A stretch of 64,000 nt of DNA from Blastopirellula sediminis (lineage in GTDB: Bacteria > Planctomycetota > Planctomycetia > Pirellulales > Pirellulaceae), in the NCBI RefSeq assembly GCF_020966755.1, contig NZ_JAJKFT010000010.1:744001-808000 (forward strand), in the 5' to 3' direction. The translations under genes were made by a program, and so were the position numbers. The notes beneath the pieces were generated by a model. That model was given only the letters and a program-made list of their open reading frames with translations. It was not told where the DNA came from and did no database searches. Shown here one piece after another: positions 17,401 to 25,504 of this stretch (within the stretch, counting starts at the first letter, position 1; each line of letters starts with the position of its first letter).

Positions 17401-20400
17401 GCGACTTCCGTATTCTCAGCCGCGAAGCCTCCGGCGAGACCGACGCCGTCTGGAAGCTGCACGCCTCCGGCAAGGTCGCGCTGACCGACGCGGCGCCGGA
17501 AGAGCTGAAGCTGCAAGACGTCTACTTCAAGATGGAAGGGGAAATCGAAGTCGAGCCGTTCTACGCCGCGTGTCGCGCGAGCGGTCTCGATTACGGTCGC
17601 GCCTTCCGCGGCATCAAGAAGATGGGAACCGGCGGCGACGACGCGCTGGCCGAAGTCTCGCTCGCCGCACAGCAGAAGAGCGACGCGTCGCACTACGCGC
17701 TCCATCCGGCGCTGCTCGACGCTTGTTTGCAGACGGTCGGCGCCTTGGTCGCTGATCAAGTCAACGCCGACTCCACCTTCGTCCCGATCGGCGCCGCCGC
17801 GGTCCGCGTCTTCGCCCCGCATTCGCCGGCCCATGTGATTTGCCATAGCTGCATCACCGAGCGGAAGAGCGGTCGCTCGCCGCAAGTCGTCGCCGACGTC
17901 TTCCTCGCCAGCGAAGAAGGAGAAGAGCTCGCCGAAATCCGCGGCCTCCGTTTGATGCGGGTCTCGCGGCAAGATTTGCAGCAGCGGCTGCATCACCATG
18001 TCGACGGCTGGCTCTACGAAGTGATCTGGCGCGAAACGCCCCGGATCGGCTCGCCGCTGTCGGTCGACGAAACGCAAACGCCCGCGTGGCTGGTTTGGAT
18101 CGCAGACAAAAAGAGCCCGCTCGCCGCGTCGCTCCACAAAGAGCTGACCGATCGCAAGCAGCGCTGCGTAATTACATCGCCGGGCAAGAAGCTGAAAGTC
18201 ACCGCCGACGCCGCCGAACTCGCGACCGGCGATCCTGCTCAGTTCGATCAACTCCTCACCGAGTTGAAGCTTTCGGCCGCAGCTCCGCTCCGCGGCGTAA
18301 TCGTGTTGGCCAATGACGCCGCCGCGACCGACACGCAGGCCGTTCAAACGACGCTCCACCTGACGCAAGCGCTGCTGAAGCTCGACGATCAATCGCCGCA
18401 GTTGACCCTGGTGACGCAAGGAGCGCAGCAAGTTGCCGCCGATAGCGGCGTCGCCCAGCCTCCGGGAACAGCTCTGTGGGGACTGGGCCGCGTCATCGCC
18501 GCCGAAGCGCCGAAGCTCTCCTGCACGCGGATCGATCTCGATCCGGCTGGCGCCGAAAACGCCTCCCGCTTGTTCGGCGAACTATGGGTTCCCGACAAAG
18601 AAGTTGAAATCGCCCTCCGCGGCGACAAGCGTTATTCCTCACGGCTCGTTTCGGCCGCCGACGCCAAGCGCGGTCAGCTGGCGATTCCGTACGGACCGTA
18701 CAAGCTCGGCCTGCAAAAGTTCGGCCTGATCGATCAACTTACGTTGCGCGACCTGGCCGTCGCCGAGCCCGGCGAAACCGAAGTCGAAATTGCCGTCAGC
18801 GCCGCGGGCCTCAACTTCCGCGACGTGCTGCGCGCGCTTGGCATGCTGCAAGAGTACGAAAAAGAGATCGGTATTCTGAGCGAAGCGGACGTCACGTTCG
18901 GCTTTGAATGCTCCGGCGTCGTGACTCGCGTCGGCGGCAAGGTGAAGTCGTACCAGCCAGGGGACGCGGTGATCGCGCTGGCGACCGCCAGCATGGCGAG
19001 CCACCTGACGATCGACCAGAACTACGTCGCGCCTCGTCCGACCAAGATGTCGCACGAAGAAGCGGCGACGCTGCCGCTCGCCTATCTGACCGCCTATTAC
19101 GGCCTGGTCAAACTGGCGCAGCTGAAGAAGGGGGACCGCGTCCTGATTCACGCCGCAGCTGGCGGCGTTGGACAAGCGGCGGTCGCCATCGCCCAAGCGG
19201 CCGGCGCCGAAGTCTTCGCCACCGCCAGCCGCGGCAAGTGGGACTTCCTCCGCTCCCTCGGCGTCGAGCATATCTACGACTCGCGCACGACGAGCTTCGC
19301 CGACAAGATCGCCGCCGATACTGACGATCGCGGCGTCGACGTCGTCCTCAACAGCTTGAACCAGGACTTCATTCCGAAGAGCGTCGAAGTCTTGGCCGAG
19401 AAGGGGCGTTTCGTCGAGATCGGCAAGATCGGCGTCTGGACGAAGGAACAGTTCGCTGAAGTTCGCCCGAGCGCCAAATACTTCCCATTCGATCTGGGAC
19501 AGGAAGAGCGCAACGACGTTGGCCTGATCGCTCGCTTGTTGGATGAACTTGGCCCGCAGTTCAACTCCGGCGCGCTTCGTCCGCTGCCGATGGAAGTCTT
19601 CCCGGTCGAAAAGTCGGTCGAAGCGTTCCGTCACATGCAGCAGGCCAAGCATCGCGGCAAAGTTGTGATCGGCATGGCGCGCCCGCTAGGGGAAACATCG
19701 CTGGTCAGCGCAAGCGGAACCTACCTGATCACCGGCGGTCTCGGCGCACTTGGCCTGGAAGTCGCTTCGTGGCTCGTCAGTCGCGGGGCCAAGCATTTGG
19801 CGCTCGTTAGCCGCAGCGGCAAGCCGAACGAAGCGGCCGCCGAGCGGATCGCCGCCTGGCAGAGCGAAGGTGTCGCCGTCGACTGCGTCGCGCTTGACGT
19901 CGCCGACGCGAAGAGCGTCACCAGCGCCGTCGCTTTGCTGAACACTCAGAACCCACTGGTCGGCGTCATTCACGCGGCCGGCGTGCTCGACGACGCGACT
20001 CTGCCGCATCAATCGTGGGAGCGGTTTGAAAACGTCTTCTCGTCGAAGGTCGACGGGGCGTGGAACCTGCATACGGCGACCGCCGAACTACCGCTCGAGA
20101 TGTTCGTCACCTTCTCGTCGCTGGCGGCGGTGATCGGTTCGCCGGGTCAATCGAACTACGCGGCTGCCAACGCCTTCATGGATGGTTTGGCCACGTATCG
20201 CCGCAGCCTTGGCTTGGCCGGGCTCAGCATCAACTGGGGTCCCTGGTCAGGCGGCGGCATGGCGGCCAATCAAGATCATGCGAAATGGGCGAAGCTCGGC
20301 GTCGGCGTCATCTCGCCGCCAGAAGGTTTGTTCGCGCTGGAGCAAATCGTCAGCGATCGCCTTAGTACCAACGTCGGCGTCTTCCCGATCGACTGGAGCA

Positions 20401-22085
20401 AGTTCCTCAAGCAGTTCTCGCGCAACAAGCACCCACGACTCCTCGATCAACTCGCGACCCTCCATCGCCGCGAAGCGGTCGCCGCTGCAGGCGCCGTCGC
20501 CGGTGGATTGAAAGGTCAGCTCGCCGCCGCTGGCGAAGAGAAGCGTGCTCGCCTGGTCGCCGATTACGTCGCCGAAGCGGTCGGCAAAACGCTCGGCGTC
20601 GCCGCCGCGCAGCTCGACCGCAGCAAGCCGCTCGCCGACATGGGGCTCGACTCGTTGATGGGGATCGAGCTGAAGAACGGGCTCGAGTCGGAACTCGACA
20701 TCGAAATTCCGATGGAGAGCTTTTCGGCCGAAACGACCGTCAACAGTCTGGCCGGCGCCGTCCAAGCGGTCCTTGGCGTCGAAGGAGACGGCGCCACTGA
20801 TGCAGGTACCGGCGCAGCGCAAGCTCCACAGGCCAAAGCTCAGCAGAAGCGGTCGATCGACGAAATCGGTCCCGGCGACTACGACGTCCGCGAGTTTCCT
20901 GAGATTCGCGAGCTCGAAACGCGGCTCGAAACCTTCGCACGCATGGGGGTCGAGAATCCCTACTTCGACGTCCACGAGCGGGTCACCAAAGATACGACTG
21001 TGATCGCCGGTCGCGAGATGATCAACTTCTCGAGCTACAACTACATCGGCAGCAGCGGCGCCCCTGAGGTAAACGCGGCGGCCCAAGCGGCGATCGAACA
21101 GTTCGGCACCAGCGTCTCGGCCAGCCGCGTGGTGAGCGGCGAAAAGACGATCCACGGTCAGCTGGAGAAGGGGATCGCGAAGTTCCTGGGGGTTGAAGAT
21201 TCGGTCGTCTTCGTCGGTGGTCACTCGACCAACGAAACGACGATCGGTCACATGATGAACCCCGGCGACCTGATCCTACATGACGAACTGTCGCACAACA
21301 GCTTGATCCAAGGGTGCATCCTATCCGGCGCCCAGCGCCGCTCCTTCCGTCACAACGATTTCGAAGCGGTCGAGCGAATGCTGGCCGAATCGCGCGGCAA
21401 CTACCGCCGCGTCTTGATCGTGGTCGAAGGGGTTTACAGCATGGACGGCGACTACCCCGATCTGCCGAAGTTCATCGAACTGAAAGAAAAGTACAAAGCG
21501 ATGCTCTTCGTCGACGAGGCTCACTCGATCGGCACGATGGGCAAGACCGGCCGCGGCATCTGCGAACATTTTGACGTCGATCCGAATCGGGTCGACATGC
21601 TGATGGCGACCCTCAGCAAAACGTTCGGCAGCTGCGGCGGTTACATCGCCGGCCGCCATCAACTGGTGAAGTACCTGAAGTACACCGCGCCTGGCTTTGT
21701 CTTCAGCGTCGGCATTCCGCCTTCGAACGCCGCCGCGGCCCTCGCCGCGCTGCAGCGACTGGAATCGCATCCCGAGATCGTCGCCCAGTGCGCCGCCAAC
21801 TCCGAGCTGTTCCTCCGCCTGGCGAAAGAACGGAAGCTGAACACCGGTCTCGGCCGCAACACGCCGGTCGTGCCGGTCATCACCGGCAACTCGATGCGAG
21901 CGCTGAAGCTGTCGCGCAACTTGTACGCCCGCGGCATCAACGTGCAGCCGATTCTCTATCCGGCGGTCGAAGAAAAAGCGGCCCGGCTCCGCTTCTTCAT
22001 CACCTCGGAACACAAAGAGAAGCAAATCCGCGACACGGTCGACGCGACTGCCGAAGAGCTGGCGAAACTGGAAGCCCAAGCGTAA
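14430..22085 (+). CDS. Highly reducing type I PKS fused to alpha-oxoamine synthase
   Basis: The 2551-residue protein carries a complete reducing PKS module. KS (about 5-430) has active Cys176 in DTACSSS. AT (about 530-850) has Ser621 in GHSVGEY and HAFH at 721-724, the malonyl-type signature. DH (about 910-1190) has His930 in DHQLFGQPVFP and Asp1097. A structural region follows. ER (about 1425-1750) has the nucleotide loop GGVGQAA near 1578. KR (about 1760-1940) has TGGLGALG, LDD at 1853-1855 (B-type) and Tyr1910. ACP has Ser2075 in LGLDSLMG. A PLP alpha-oxoamine synthase (about 2150-2551) follows, with HDELSHNS, DEAHSIG and Lys2397 in LSKTFGS. There is no thioesterase, so release is expected by decarboxylative condensation with an amino acid, as for SxtA-type or serine palmitoyltransferase chemistry. 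ATG14430 is preferred to TTG14418. Confidence 0.95.
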   Translation: MHLPHSPIAVVGVGCRFPGAADPAAYWELLAGGVDAIRQTPADRWDVDALYSSEPATPGKTSTRWGGFLDDVADFDPAFFGISGREAEKMDPQQRLLLEVAWEALENAGIPVDSLADSPTGVYVGISNSDYARLMFRGLESLNAYSATGTSLSIAANRLSYVFNFRGPSVAIDTACSSSLVAVHLACQSLQSGESNLALAGGVNMILTPEGTITFSQARMMSPDGRCKTFDAKADGYVRGEGCGMVVLKRLEDAERDGDRILAVVRGSAVNQDGLTNGLTAPNGPSQQDVLRAALADAHLNPHDVEYIEAHGTGTSLGDPIEVRSLKSVLAVDRPAEKPLRIASVKTNIGHLESAAGVAGLVKCILALSHEKIPPHLNFSELNPYIDLSDAPIEIPLAPTDWKSERGHRIAGVSAFGFGGTNCHVIVGDYVNQKTKETYANFQRPQHVVTLSAASATGLAEVATHYADLLAEHPDLDVADFAYSVNVGRSKLETRQGLIVDSREAAITQLRKIAGTAPSEESGAKRRKLKTAFLFTGQGSQYFGMSKTLYETQPIYRATLDRCAEILAQYDVPLLEILFGADADAVNQTAYTQPALFAVEYSLYELWKSWGVEPDMVIGHSVGEYVAACAARVFSLEDGLKLIALRGKLMNSLPAGGGMAAISAGPSVVDPLIAANPTKLSVAAYNSPQQTVISGEMAALDAAIAECEKQGVRATRLTVSHAFHSPLMDPILDEFEKTIGQIELHPASIPLAANLTGQWAGDEITTPSYWRNHLREAVRFGDGMALLGKKGAKVFIEVGPNPILTGLGRATLDGKDLNWLSSMRAKRDEWQTLLGSLAQLFELGGKIDWHGFEAGYARTKIELPTYPFQRSRFWAPDSAGPADSGGYVSTAATPVVGGHPLLGVLHPTALDEKLYESTLSASRPNYLRDHQLFGQPVFPATGYIEIALAAGREHFAATNVAVEGLNIHQPLVLDDALRSVQTLLTPGDSVCDFRILSREASGETDAVWKLHASGKVALTDAAPEELKLQDVYFKMEGEIEVEPFYAACRASGLDYGRAFRGIKKMGTGGDDALAEVSLAAQQKSDASHYALHPALLDACLQTVGALVADQVNADSTFVPIGAAAVRVFAPHSPAHVICHSCITERKSGRSPQVVADVFLASEEGEELAEIRGLRLMRVSRQDLQQRLHHHVDGWLYEVIWRETPRIGSPLSVDETQTPAWLVWIADKKSPLAASLHKELTDRKQRCVITSPGKKLKVTADAAELATGDPAQFDQLLTELKLSAAAPLRGVIVLANDAAATDTQAVQTTLHLTQALLKLDDQSPQLTLVTQGAQQVAADSGVAQPPGTALWGLGRVIAAEAPKLSCTRIDLDPAGAENASRLFGELWVPDKEVEIALRGDKRYSSRLVSAADAKRGQLAIPYGPYKLGLQKFGLIDQLTLRDLAVAEPGETEVEIAVSAAGLNFRDVLRALGMLQEYEKEIGILSEADVTFGFECSGVVTRVGGKVKSYQPGDAVIALATASMASHLTIDQNYVAPRPTKMSHEEAATLPLAYLTAYYGLVKLAQLKKGDRVLIHAAAGGVGQAAVAIAQAAGAEVFATASRGKWDFLRSLGVEHIYDSRTTSFADKIAADTDDRGVDVVLNSLNQDFIPKSVEVLAEKGRFVEIGKIGVWTKEQFAEVRPSAKYFPFDLGQEERNDVGLIARLLDELGPQFNSGALRPLPMEVFPVEKSVEAFRHMQQAKHRGKVVIGMARPLGETSLVSASGTYLITGGLGALGLEVASWLVSRGAKHLALVSRSGKPNEAAAERIAAWQSEGVAVDCVALDVADAKSVTSAVALLNTQNPLVGVIHAAGVLDDATLPHQSWERFENVFSSKVDGAWNLHTATAELPLEMFVTFSSLAAVIGSPGQSNYAAANAFMDGLATYRRSLGLAGLSINWGPWSGGGMAANQDHAKWAKLGVGVISPPEGLFALEQIVSDRLSTNVGVFPIDWSKFLKQFSRNKHPRLLDQLATLHRREAVAAAGAVAGGLKGQLAAAGEEKRARLVADYVAEAVGKTLGVAAAQLDRSKPLADMGLDSLMGIELKNGLESELDIEIPMESFSAETTVNSLAGAVQAVLGVEGDGATDAGTGAAQAPQAKAQQKRSIDEIGPGDYDVREFPEIRELETRLETFARMGVENPYFDVHERVTKDTTVIAGREMINFSSYNYIGSSGAPEVNAAAQAAIEQFGTSVSASRVVSGEKTIHGQLEKGIAKFLGVEDSVVFVGGHSTNETTIGHMMNPGDLILHDELSHNSLIQGCILSGAQRRSFRHNDFEAVERMLAESRGNYRRVLIVVEGVYSMDGDYPDLPKFIELKEKYKAMLFVDEAHSIGTMGKTGRGICEHFDVDPNRVDMLMATLSKTFGSCGGYIAGRHQLVKYLKYTAPGFVFSVGIPPSNAAAALAALQRLESHPEIVAQCAANSELFLRLAKERKLNTGLGRNTPVVPVITGNSMRALKLSRNLYARGINVQPILYPAVEEKAARLRFFITSEHKEKQIRDTVDATAEELAKLEAQA

Positions 22086-22129
22086 CGCTTCCTTAGTAGC
22101 CCGAAGCGCAAGCGAGTGATAAGCGGTAG

Positions 22130-22147
22130 GTCAGGCCTTGGCCTGAC
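22130..22147. terminator. Hairpin between convergent PKS and hydrolase genes
   Basis: A perfect inverted repeat, GTCAGGCC-TT-GGCCTGAC, lies 45 bases after the PKS stop and 35 bases before the end of the convergent hydrolase gene. There is no T-run on either side. Just upstream (about 22095-22118) is a short GC-rich string (CCCGAAGCGCAAGCGAGTGA) that I recall as a dispersed repeat in planctomycete genomes; no second copy was noticed in this window. Confidence 0.45.
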
Positions 22148-22181
22148 GATTGCGGTTGGATGACCAATTCAAGCGTGACCA

Positions 22182-24389
22182 CTACGCGGAAGGTAGCTCT
22201 TCGTTGATCAACTGTTTGTACTGCCCTTCAAACCACCGCGCGACGTCGCTTTTGTAGAACGTCGAAAAACGACTTTCGCTCGGGCCGCCGGGCAAGTTGG
22301 ACCAAGCCTCGCTGGTCGCCATATCGGCGACGAAGTGATAACTCGGCGCGAAGGTCGACGACCGTTTCGCCGTTTGCAGGACGTGCCCCTGGAAGATCGT
22401 CGCGAAGTTCCCCGGCATCGGGTAGGGCCGACTTTCAAAACCAAGCAGTCGCCCGACGCTGATGCCGCCGAAGAAGCGATCGGTGAAATGGAAGTTGTTC
22501 ACTTCGGACCACGGCTTCTCCACTTCCAGCTTCAGCTTCTCCGCCGCTGCGCGGATCAGCTCTCCTTTGTCTCGTCCCTTCCACCAGAGCGACTCCTCCT
22601 TTTTCAAGATCCGATCGACCGCGGCGATCACCATGCTCGAAAAGCCGACCCGCGATGCGACGTACAACACGCGGCGACGTCCGAGTCCTTCGGCCTGGCC
22701 GAAGATTTCTAGCAGGGTGTTGCGATAGAGCCGCTGGAACAGGACCGCCTCGTGGCTGTCGGGCGAATAGTCGAGGCTCCAATTCTCCAGCCGCCGAACG
22801 ATCGACTTGTCGGCGACGTGCGGCAGCAAATAAGGCAGCAAGTCCCGCGCTTGCAGACTGACCAGGTCGTACTGCAGCGCCTGCATCTCTTCGACCGTCA
22901 CTTCGTCGGCGTAGGACAACTGCTCGACGATGCGGCGTTTGCGATAGTCGGGGAGCGTTTGACTGGTGACCCGCACGCCGTCCACTTCCGGCTGCTCTTC
23001 GTTGGCCGTCGCAACGAAGCCGCACTCTGGATTGTAGATGCTCGGCAGGTACTCGGCGGATAGGAAGCCGTTCCAATGATTCGCTTCGTCCCACGCGGCG
23101 AGCGGCGCTAGTCCTGTCGCGCCGCTACGACGTACCGGAAAGCGGCCGTTCCCTTGCATGCCGATGTTACCTTCGGCGTCGGCAAAAACCCAGCAGAGCG
23201 TCGGCTGCGGACATTGCTCGGCCACTTCCATCGCCGACACGACGTCAGACGACGCGATCACGTCGAGCCACGAACCAATCGCAGTGCCGCTGCCGGGCGT
23301 CGTGCCGCTCCACGCGAGCGAGAACTGATAGCCCGGCGTCAGCGGATCGGCGTCAAGCGTTCCTTGCGGATTCTCAAGCACGATCATCGTTTCGGCGTCG
23401 GCCCCTTTGCGGCCGAGAATTTCCTCGCGAACTTCAAAGTCCATCCAGGTATGCGCGCCGCGGCGATATTGCCACTGACCCGTCGGCGACACGCGACAAT
23501 CTTCGATGAAGATGTCGATCGTATCCCCTTTCATGTAGGTGACGCCCCAGGCGAGGTTCGACGTGCGGCCGACGGCGACCAGCGGACAGCCAGGGAGCGT
23601 CGCCCCCATCACGTAGTCGTCTCCCCAGTTCAGAACCGCTTCGTACCAGATCGCCGGCAAGCGATTGATTTCGAGATGGGGATCGGAGCAGAGAAGCGCT
23701 CCGCCCGAGGCGGTTCGCGACGGCGCGACTGCCCACGCGTTGCTGCCGGCCAAACGCGGCAAGTCGGCGAGCACTTCCAGCGCCTCGTCCGACATCCGCG
23801 GCAGCGAAGGAACATGCCGGATCAAATCAAAGTCGACATGCTCCAGCCGGCCTTCAAACATTTCGCGGAGCGCCGCTTCGCTGGCGCCGGACTGGATCAA
23901 TTCGACGACGATCCGTTCGTTCTCGAGCTGACTGACGGCGAGCCCGCCGAAGCTGAGAAGATTGCCGATCAGCAGCACGCTGACCGGGTCCCACGGCTCC
24001 GACGCAAAGCCGGTCGCCCACATCGGCCACGATTGCCCGACCGCCATGGCGCCGTCGTTGACCCCGGCGGCGTAGTGAACGATTTGCTCGTGGATGTGAG
24101 GCTGCAGCAGCGTCACTTCGCGGTGATGATTGCGATGCAAACCGATCCGGCGAAAAAATCGGTCGGTTTCGCGCAATTCTTCCTTGTCGGCGATCAATTC
24201 CGACGCCCGACCGGCCGAAACCGCTCGCGCAAACATGATTTGCGTGATGCGGTCGGTCGCATGCATATAGCCGAGGCCATAGAGCGCATCGTCGCGAGAT
24301 TCGGCGAAAACATGAGGAACGCCAGCTTCATCGCGAGCAATCCGTAACTTTCGCTGGCAGTTCGGCGTCGAAAGGGGAGTTAATGTCAT
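22182..24389 (-). CDS. Penicillin acylase family Ntn-hydrolase
   Basis: The 735-residue protein belongs to peptidase family S45 (penicillin/AHL/cephalosporin acylases). These are made as one chain and self-cleave in front of a catalytic Ser. The cleavage motif is clear: GSNAWAV, with the nucleophile Ser216, then S-D-P-H-L-E, the usual pattern. N-terminal features such as DEAGVPHVFAES and ALYGLGYMHATDR are typical. It should hydrolyse an amide between an acyl chain and an amine. Most members are periplasmic, but the N-terminus here (MTLTPLSTPNC) has no signal peptide, so it may be cytosolic or start elsewhere. It converges on the PKS; whether it acts on the PKS product is unproven. The nearest upstream gene, the sugar permease, is divergent. 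Confidence 0.9.
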   Translation of the reverse strand: MTLTPLSTPNCQRKLRIARDEAGVPHVFAESRDDALYGLGYMHATDRITQIMFARAVSAGRASELIADKEELRETDRFFRRIGLHRNHHREVTLLQPHIHEQIVHYAAGVNDGAMAVGQSWPMWATGFASEPWDPVSVLLIGNLLSFGGLAVSQLENERIVVELIQSGASEAALREMFEGRLEHVDFDLIRHVPSLPRMSDEALEVLADLPRLAGSNAWAVAPSRTASGGALLCSDPHLEINRLPAIWYEAVLNWGDDYVMGATLPGCPLVAVGRTSNLAWGVTYMKGDTIDIFIEDCRVSPTGQWQYRRGAHTWMDFEVREEILGRKGADAETMIVLENPQGTLDADPLTPGYQFSLAWSGTTPGSGTAIGSWLDVIASSDVVSAMEVAEQCPQPTLCWVFADAEGNIGMQGNGRFPVRRSGATGLAPLAAWDEANHWNGFLSAEYLPSIYNPECGFVATANEEQPEVDGVRVTSQTLPDYRKRRIVEQLSYADEVTVEEMQALQYDLVSLQARDLLPYLLPHVADKSIVRRLENWSLDYSPDSHEAVLFQRLYRNTLLEIFGQAEGLGRRRVLYVASRVGFSSMVIAAVDRILKKEESLWWKGRDKGELIRAAAEKLKLEVEKPWSEVNNFHFTDRFFGGISVGRLLGFESRPYPMPGNFATIFQGHVLQTAKRSSTFAPSYHFVADMATSEAWSNLPGGPSESRFSTFYKSDVARWFEGQYKQLINEELPSA

Positions 24390-24569
24390 CGCTGGCGCGG
24401 CTATGTCGGGAGTGATCGGGTGGTATTCGTATTATCGACCGCCGGACATGTCCCAGTTGACCGCCAGCGGCGTTACAATCGTGACGCCAGTCTCTCCCCC
24501 TACCGAGAAACTGATTCAACCCCTGTTTTTATTACCCGCTTGTTCCTCGTTAGCCAACCGTGAGGCGGC

Positions 24570-25502
24570 GTGAGTTCGACGCGAAATCGTATTGCAGGCT
24601 ACGCATTCGCCAGCCCCTGGCTGGTTGGGTTGGTGCTGTTATACCTGTTTCCGTTCGCGGCGTCTTTGTATTGGAGCTTTTGTCGCTACGACCTGATCAA
24701 TCCGCCCCAGTGGATTGGGGGAGAAAACTACGCCCGAATCGCGGAGGAAATCGCCACCGGAACCGGCTTCGGCCAGGCTCTCTGGAATACCGCGTATTAC
24801 GCCGCCGTTAGCGTCCCCCTCTCGATACTGCTCGGAATCACGCTGGCGGTGCCGCTATCGCTGCCGGTCCGCGGACAAGCGATTTTTCGGACCCTCTTTT
24901 TTCTCCCGTCGGTGATCCCAGTCGTCGCGGCCAGCATTTTGTGGATGTGGCTGCTTGATCCGACCGACGGGATCGTCAACTACGGGCTCTCCAGCGTCGG
25001 CCTCGGCCAACCGAAGTGGCTCGAATCGCCGGGGAACGTCTTCGCCGCGTTTTGGCAAACCGGCAGCTTCGCCCCTGGTTCGAAAGACGCGCTCGTCTTG
25101 ATGAGCCTGTGGGGGGTCGGCAACTTTATGGTGATCTACCTGGCGGCGCTCGGCGACGTGCCGAAGTCGCTCTACGAAGCGGCGCAGCTCGACGGCGCTG
25201 GTCCCTTGCGCCGCTTCGTGCATATCACGCTCCCGATGCTCACCCCGATTATCTTTTTCAATTTGGTGATGGGGCTGATTCAATCGGTGCAGGCCTTCAC
25301 GCAGATCTACATCGTCAGCGAGGGACGGGGCTCGCCGGCCGGATCGACGATGATGATCAGCTTGCAGCTTTTCCTGAGCGCGTTTCAGCATCTTGATATG
25401 GGATACGCGTCGGCGATCGCGTGGCTGTTGTTCGTTCTCTTGCTCGCGGCGACGTTGTTGCTCTTCCGCACATCGCATCGCTGGGTCTACTACGGAGGAT
25501 GA
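24570..25502 (+). CDS. Carbohydrate ABC transporter permease (MalF type)
   Basis: This 310-residue inner-membrane protein has six predicted membrane segments, beginning with AFASPWLVGLVLLYLFPFAASLY, and the cytosolic EAA loop (YEAAQLDGAGPLRRFVHITLPMLTP) that contacts the ATPase. It matches the UgpA/MalF-like permeases of the CUT1 sugar importer family. The start is GTG at 24570 with GAGG just upstream. Its stop overlaps the beginning of the binding-protein gene region. With the binding protein and second permease it forms a three-gene operon; no ATP-binding subunit is encoded, so a shared MsmX/UgpC-type ATPase from elsewhere is expected. Confidence 0.92.
   Translation: MSSTRNRIAGYAFASPWLVGLVLLYLFPFAASLYWSFCRYDLINPPQWIGGENYARIAEEIATGTGFGQALWNTAYYAAVSVPLSILLGITLAVPLSLPVRGQAIFRTLFFLPSVIPVVAASILWMWLLDPTDGIVNYGLSSVGLGQPKWLESPGNVFAAFWQTGSFAPGSKDALVLMSLWGVGNFMVIYLAALGDVPKSLYEAAQLDGAGPLRRFVHITLPMLTPIIFFNLVMGLIQSVQAFTQIYIVSEGRGSPAGSTMMISLQLFLSAFQHLDMGYASAIAWLLFVLLLAATLLLFRTSHRWVYYGG
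25494..25498 (+). promoter_or_regulatory. Ribosome-binding site setting the binding-protein start
   Basis: GGAGG ends six bases before ATG25505. It lies inside the last two Gly codons of the upstream permease. An alternative ATG at 25499, overlapping the permease stop, directly abuts this site and is too close to use it. Confidence 0.7.
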
Positions 25503-25504
25503 CG

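Noticed and set aside
23154-24347. 397-residue forward open frame inside the penicillin-acylase gene
   Set aside because: Antisense shadow; the reverse strand encodes the full S45 enzyme.
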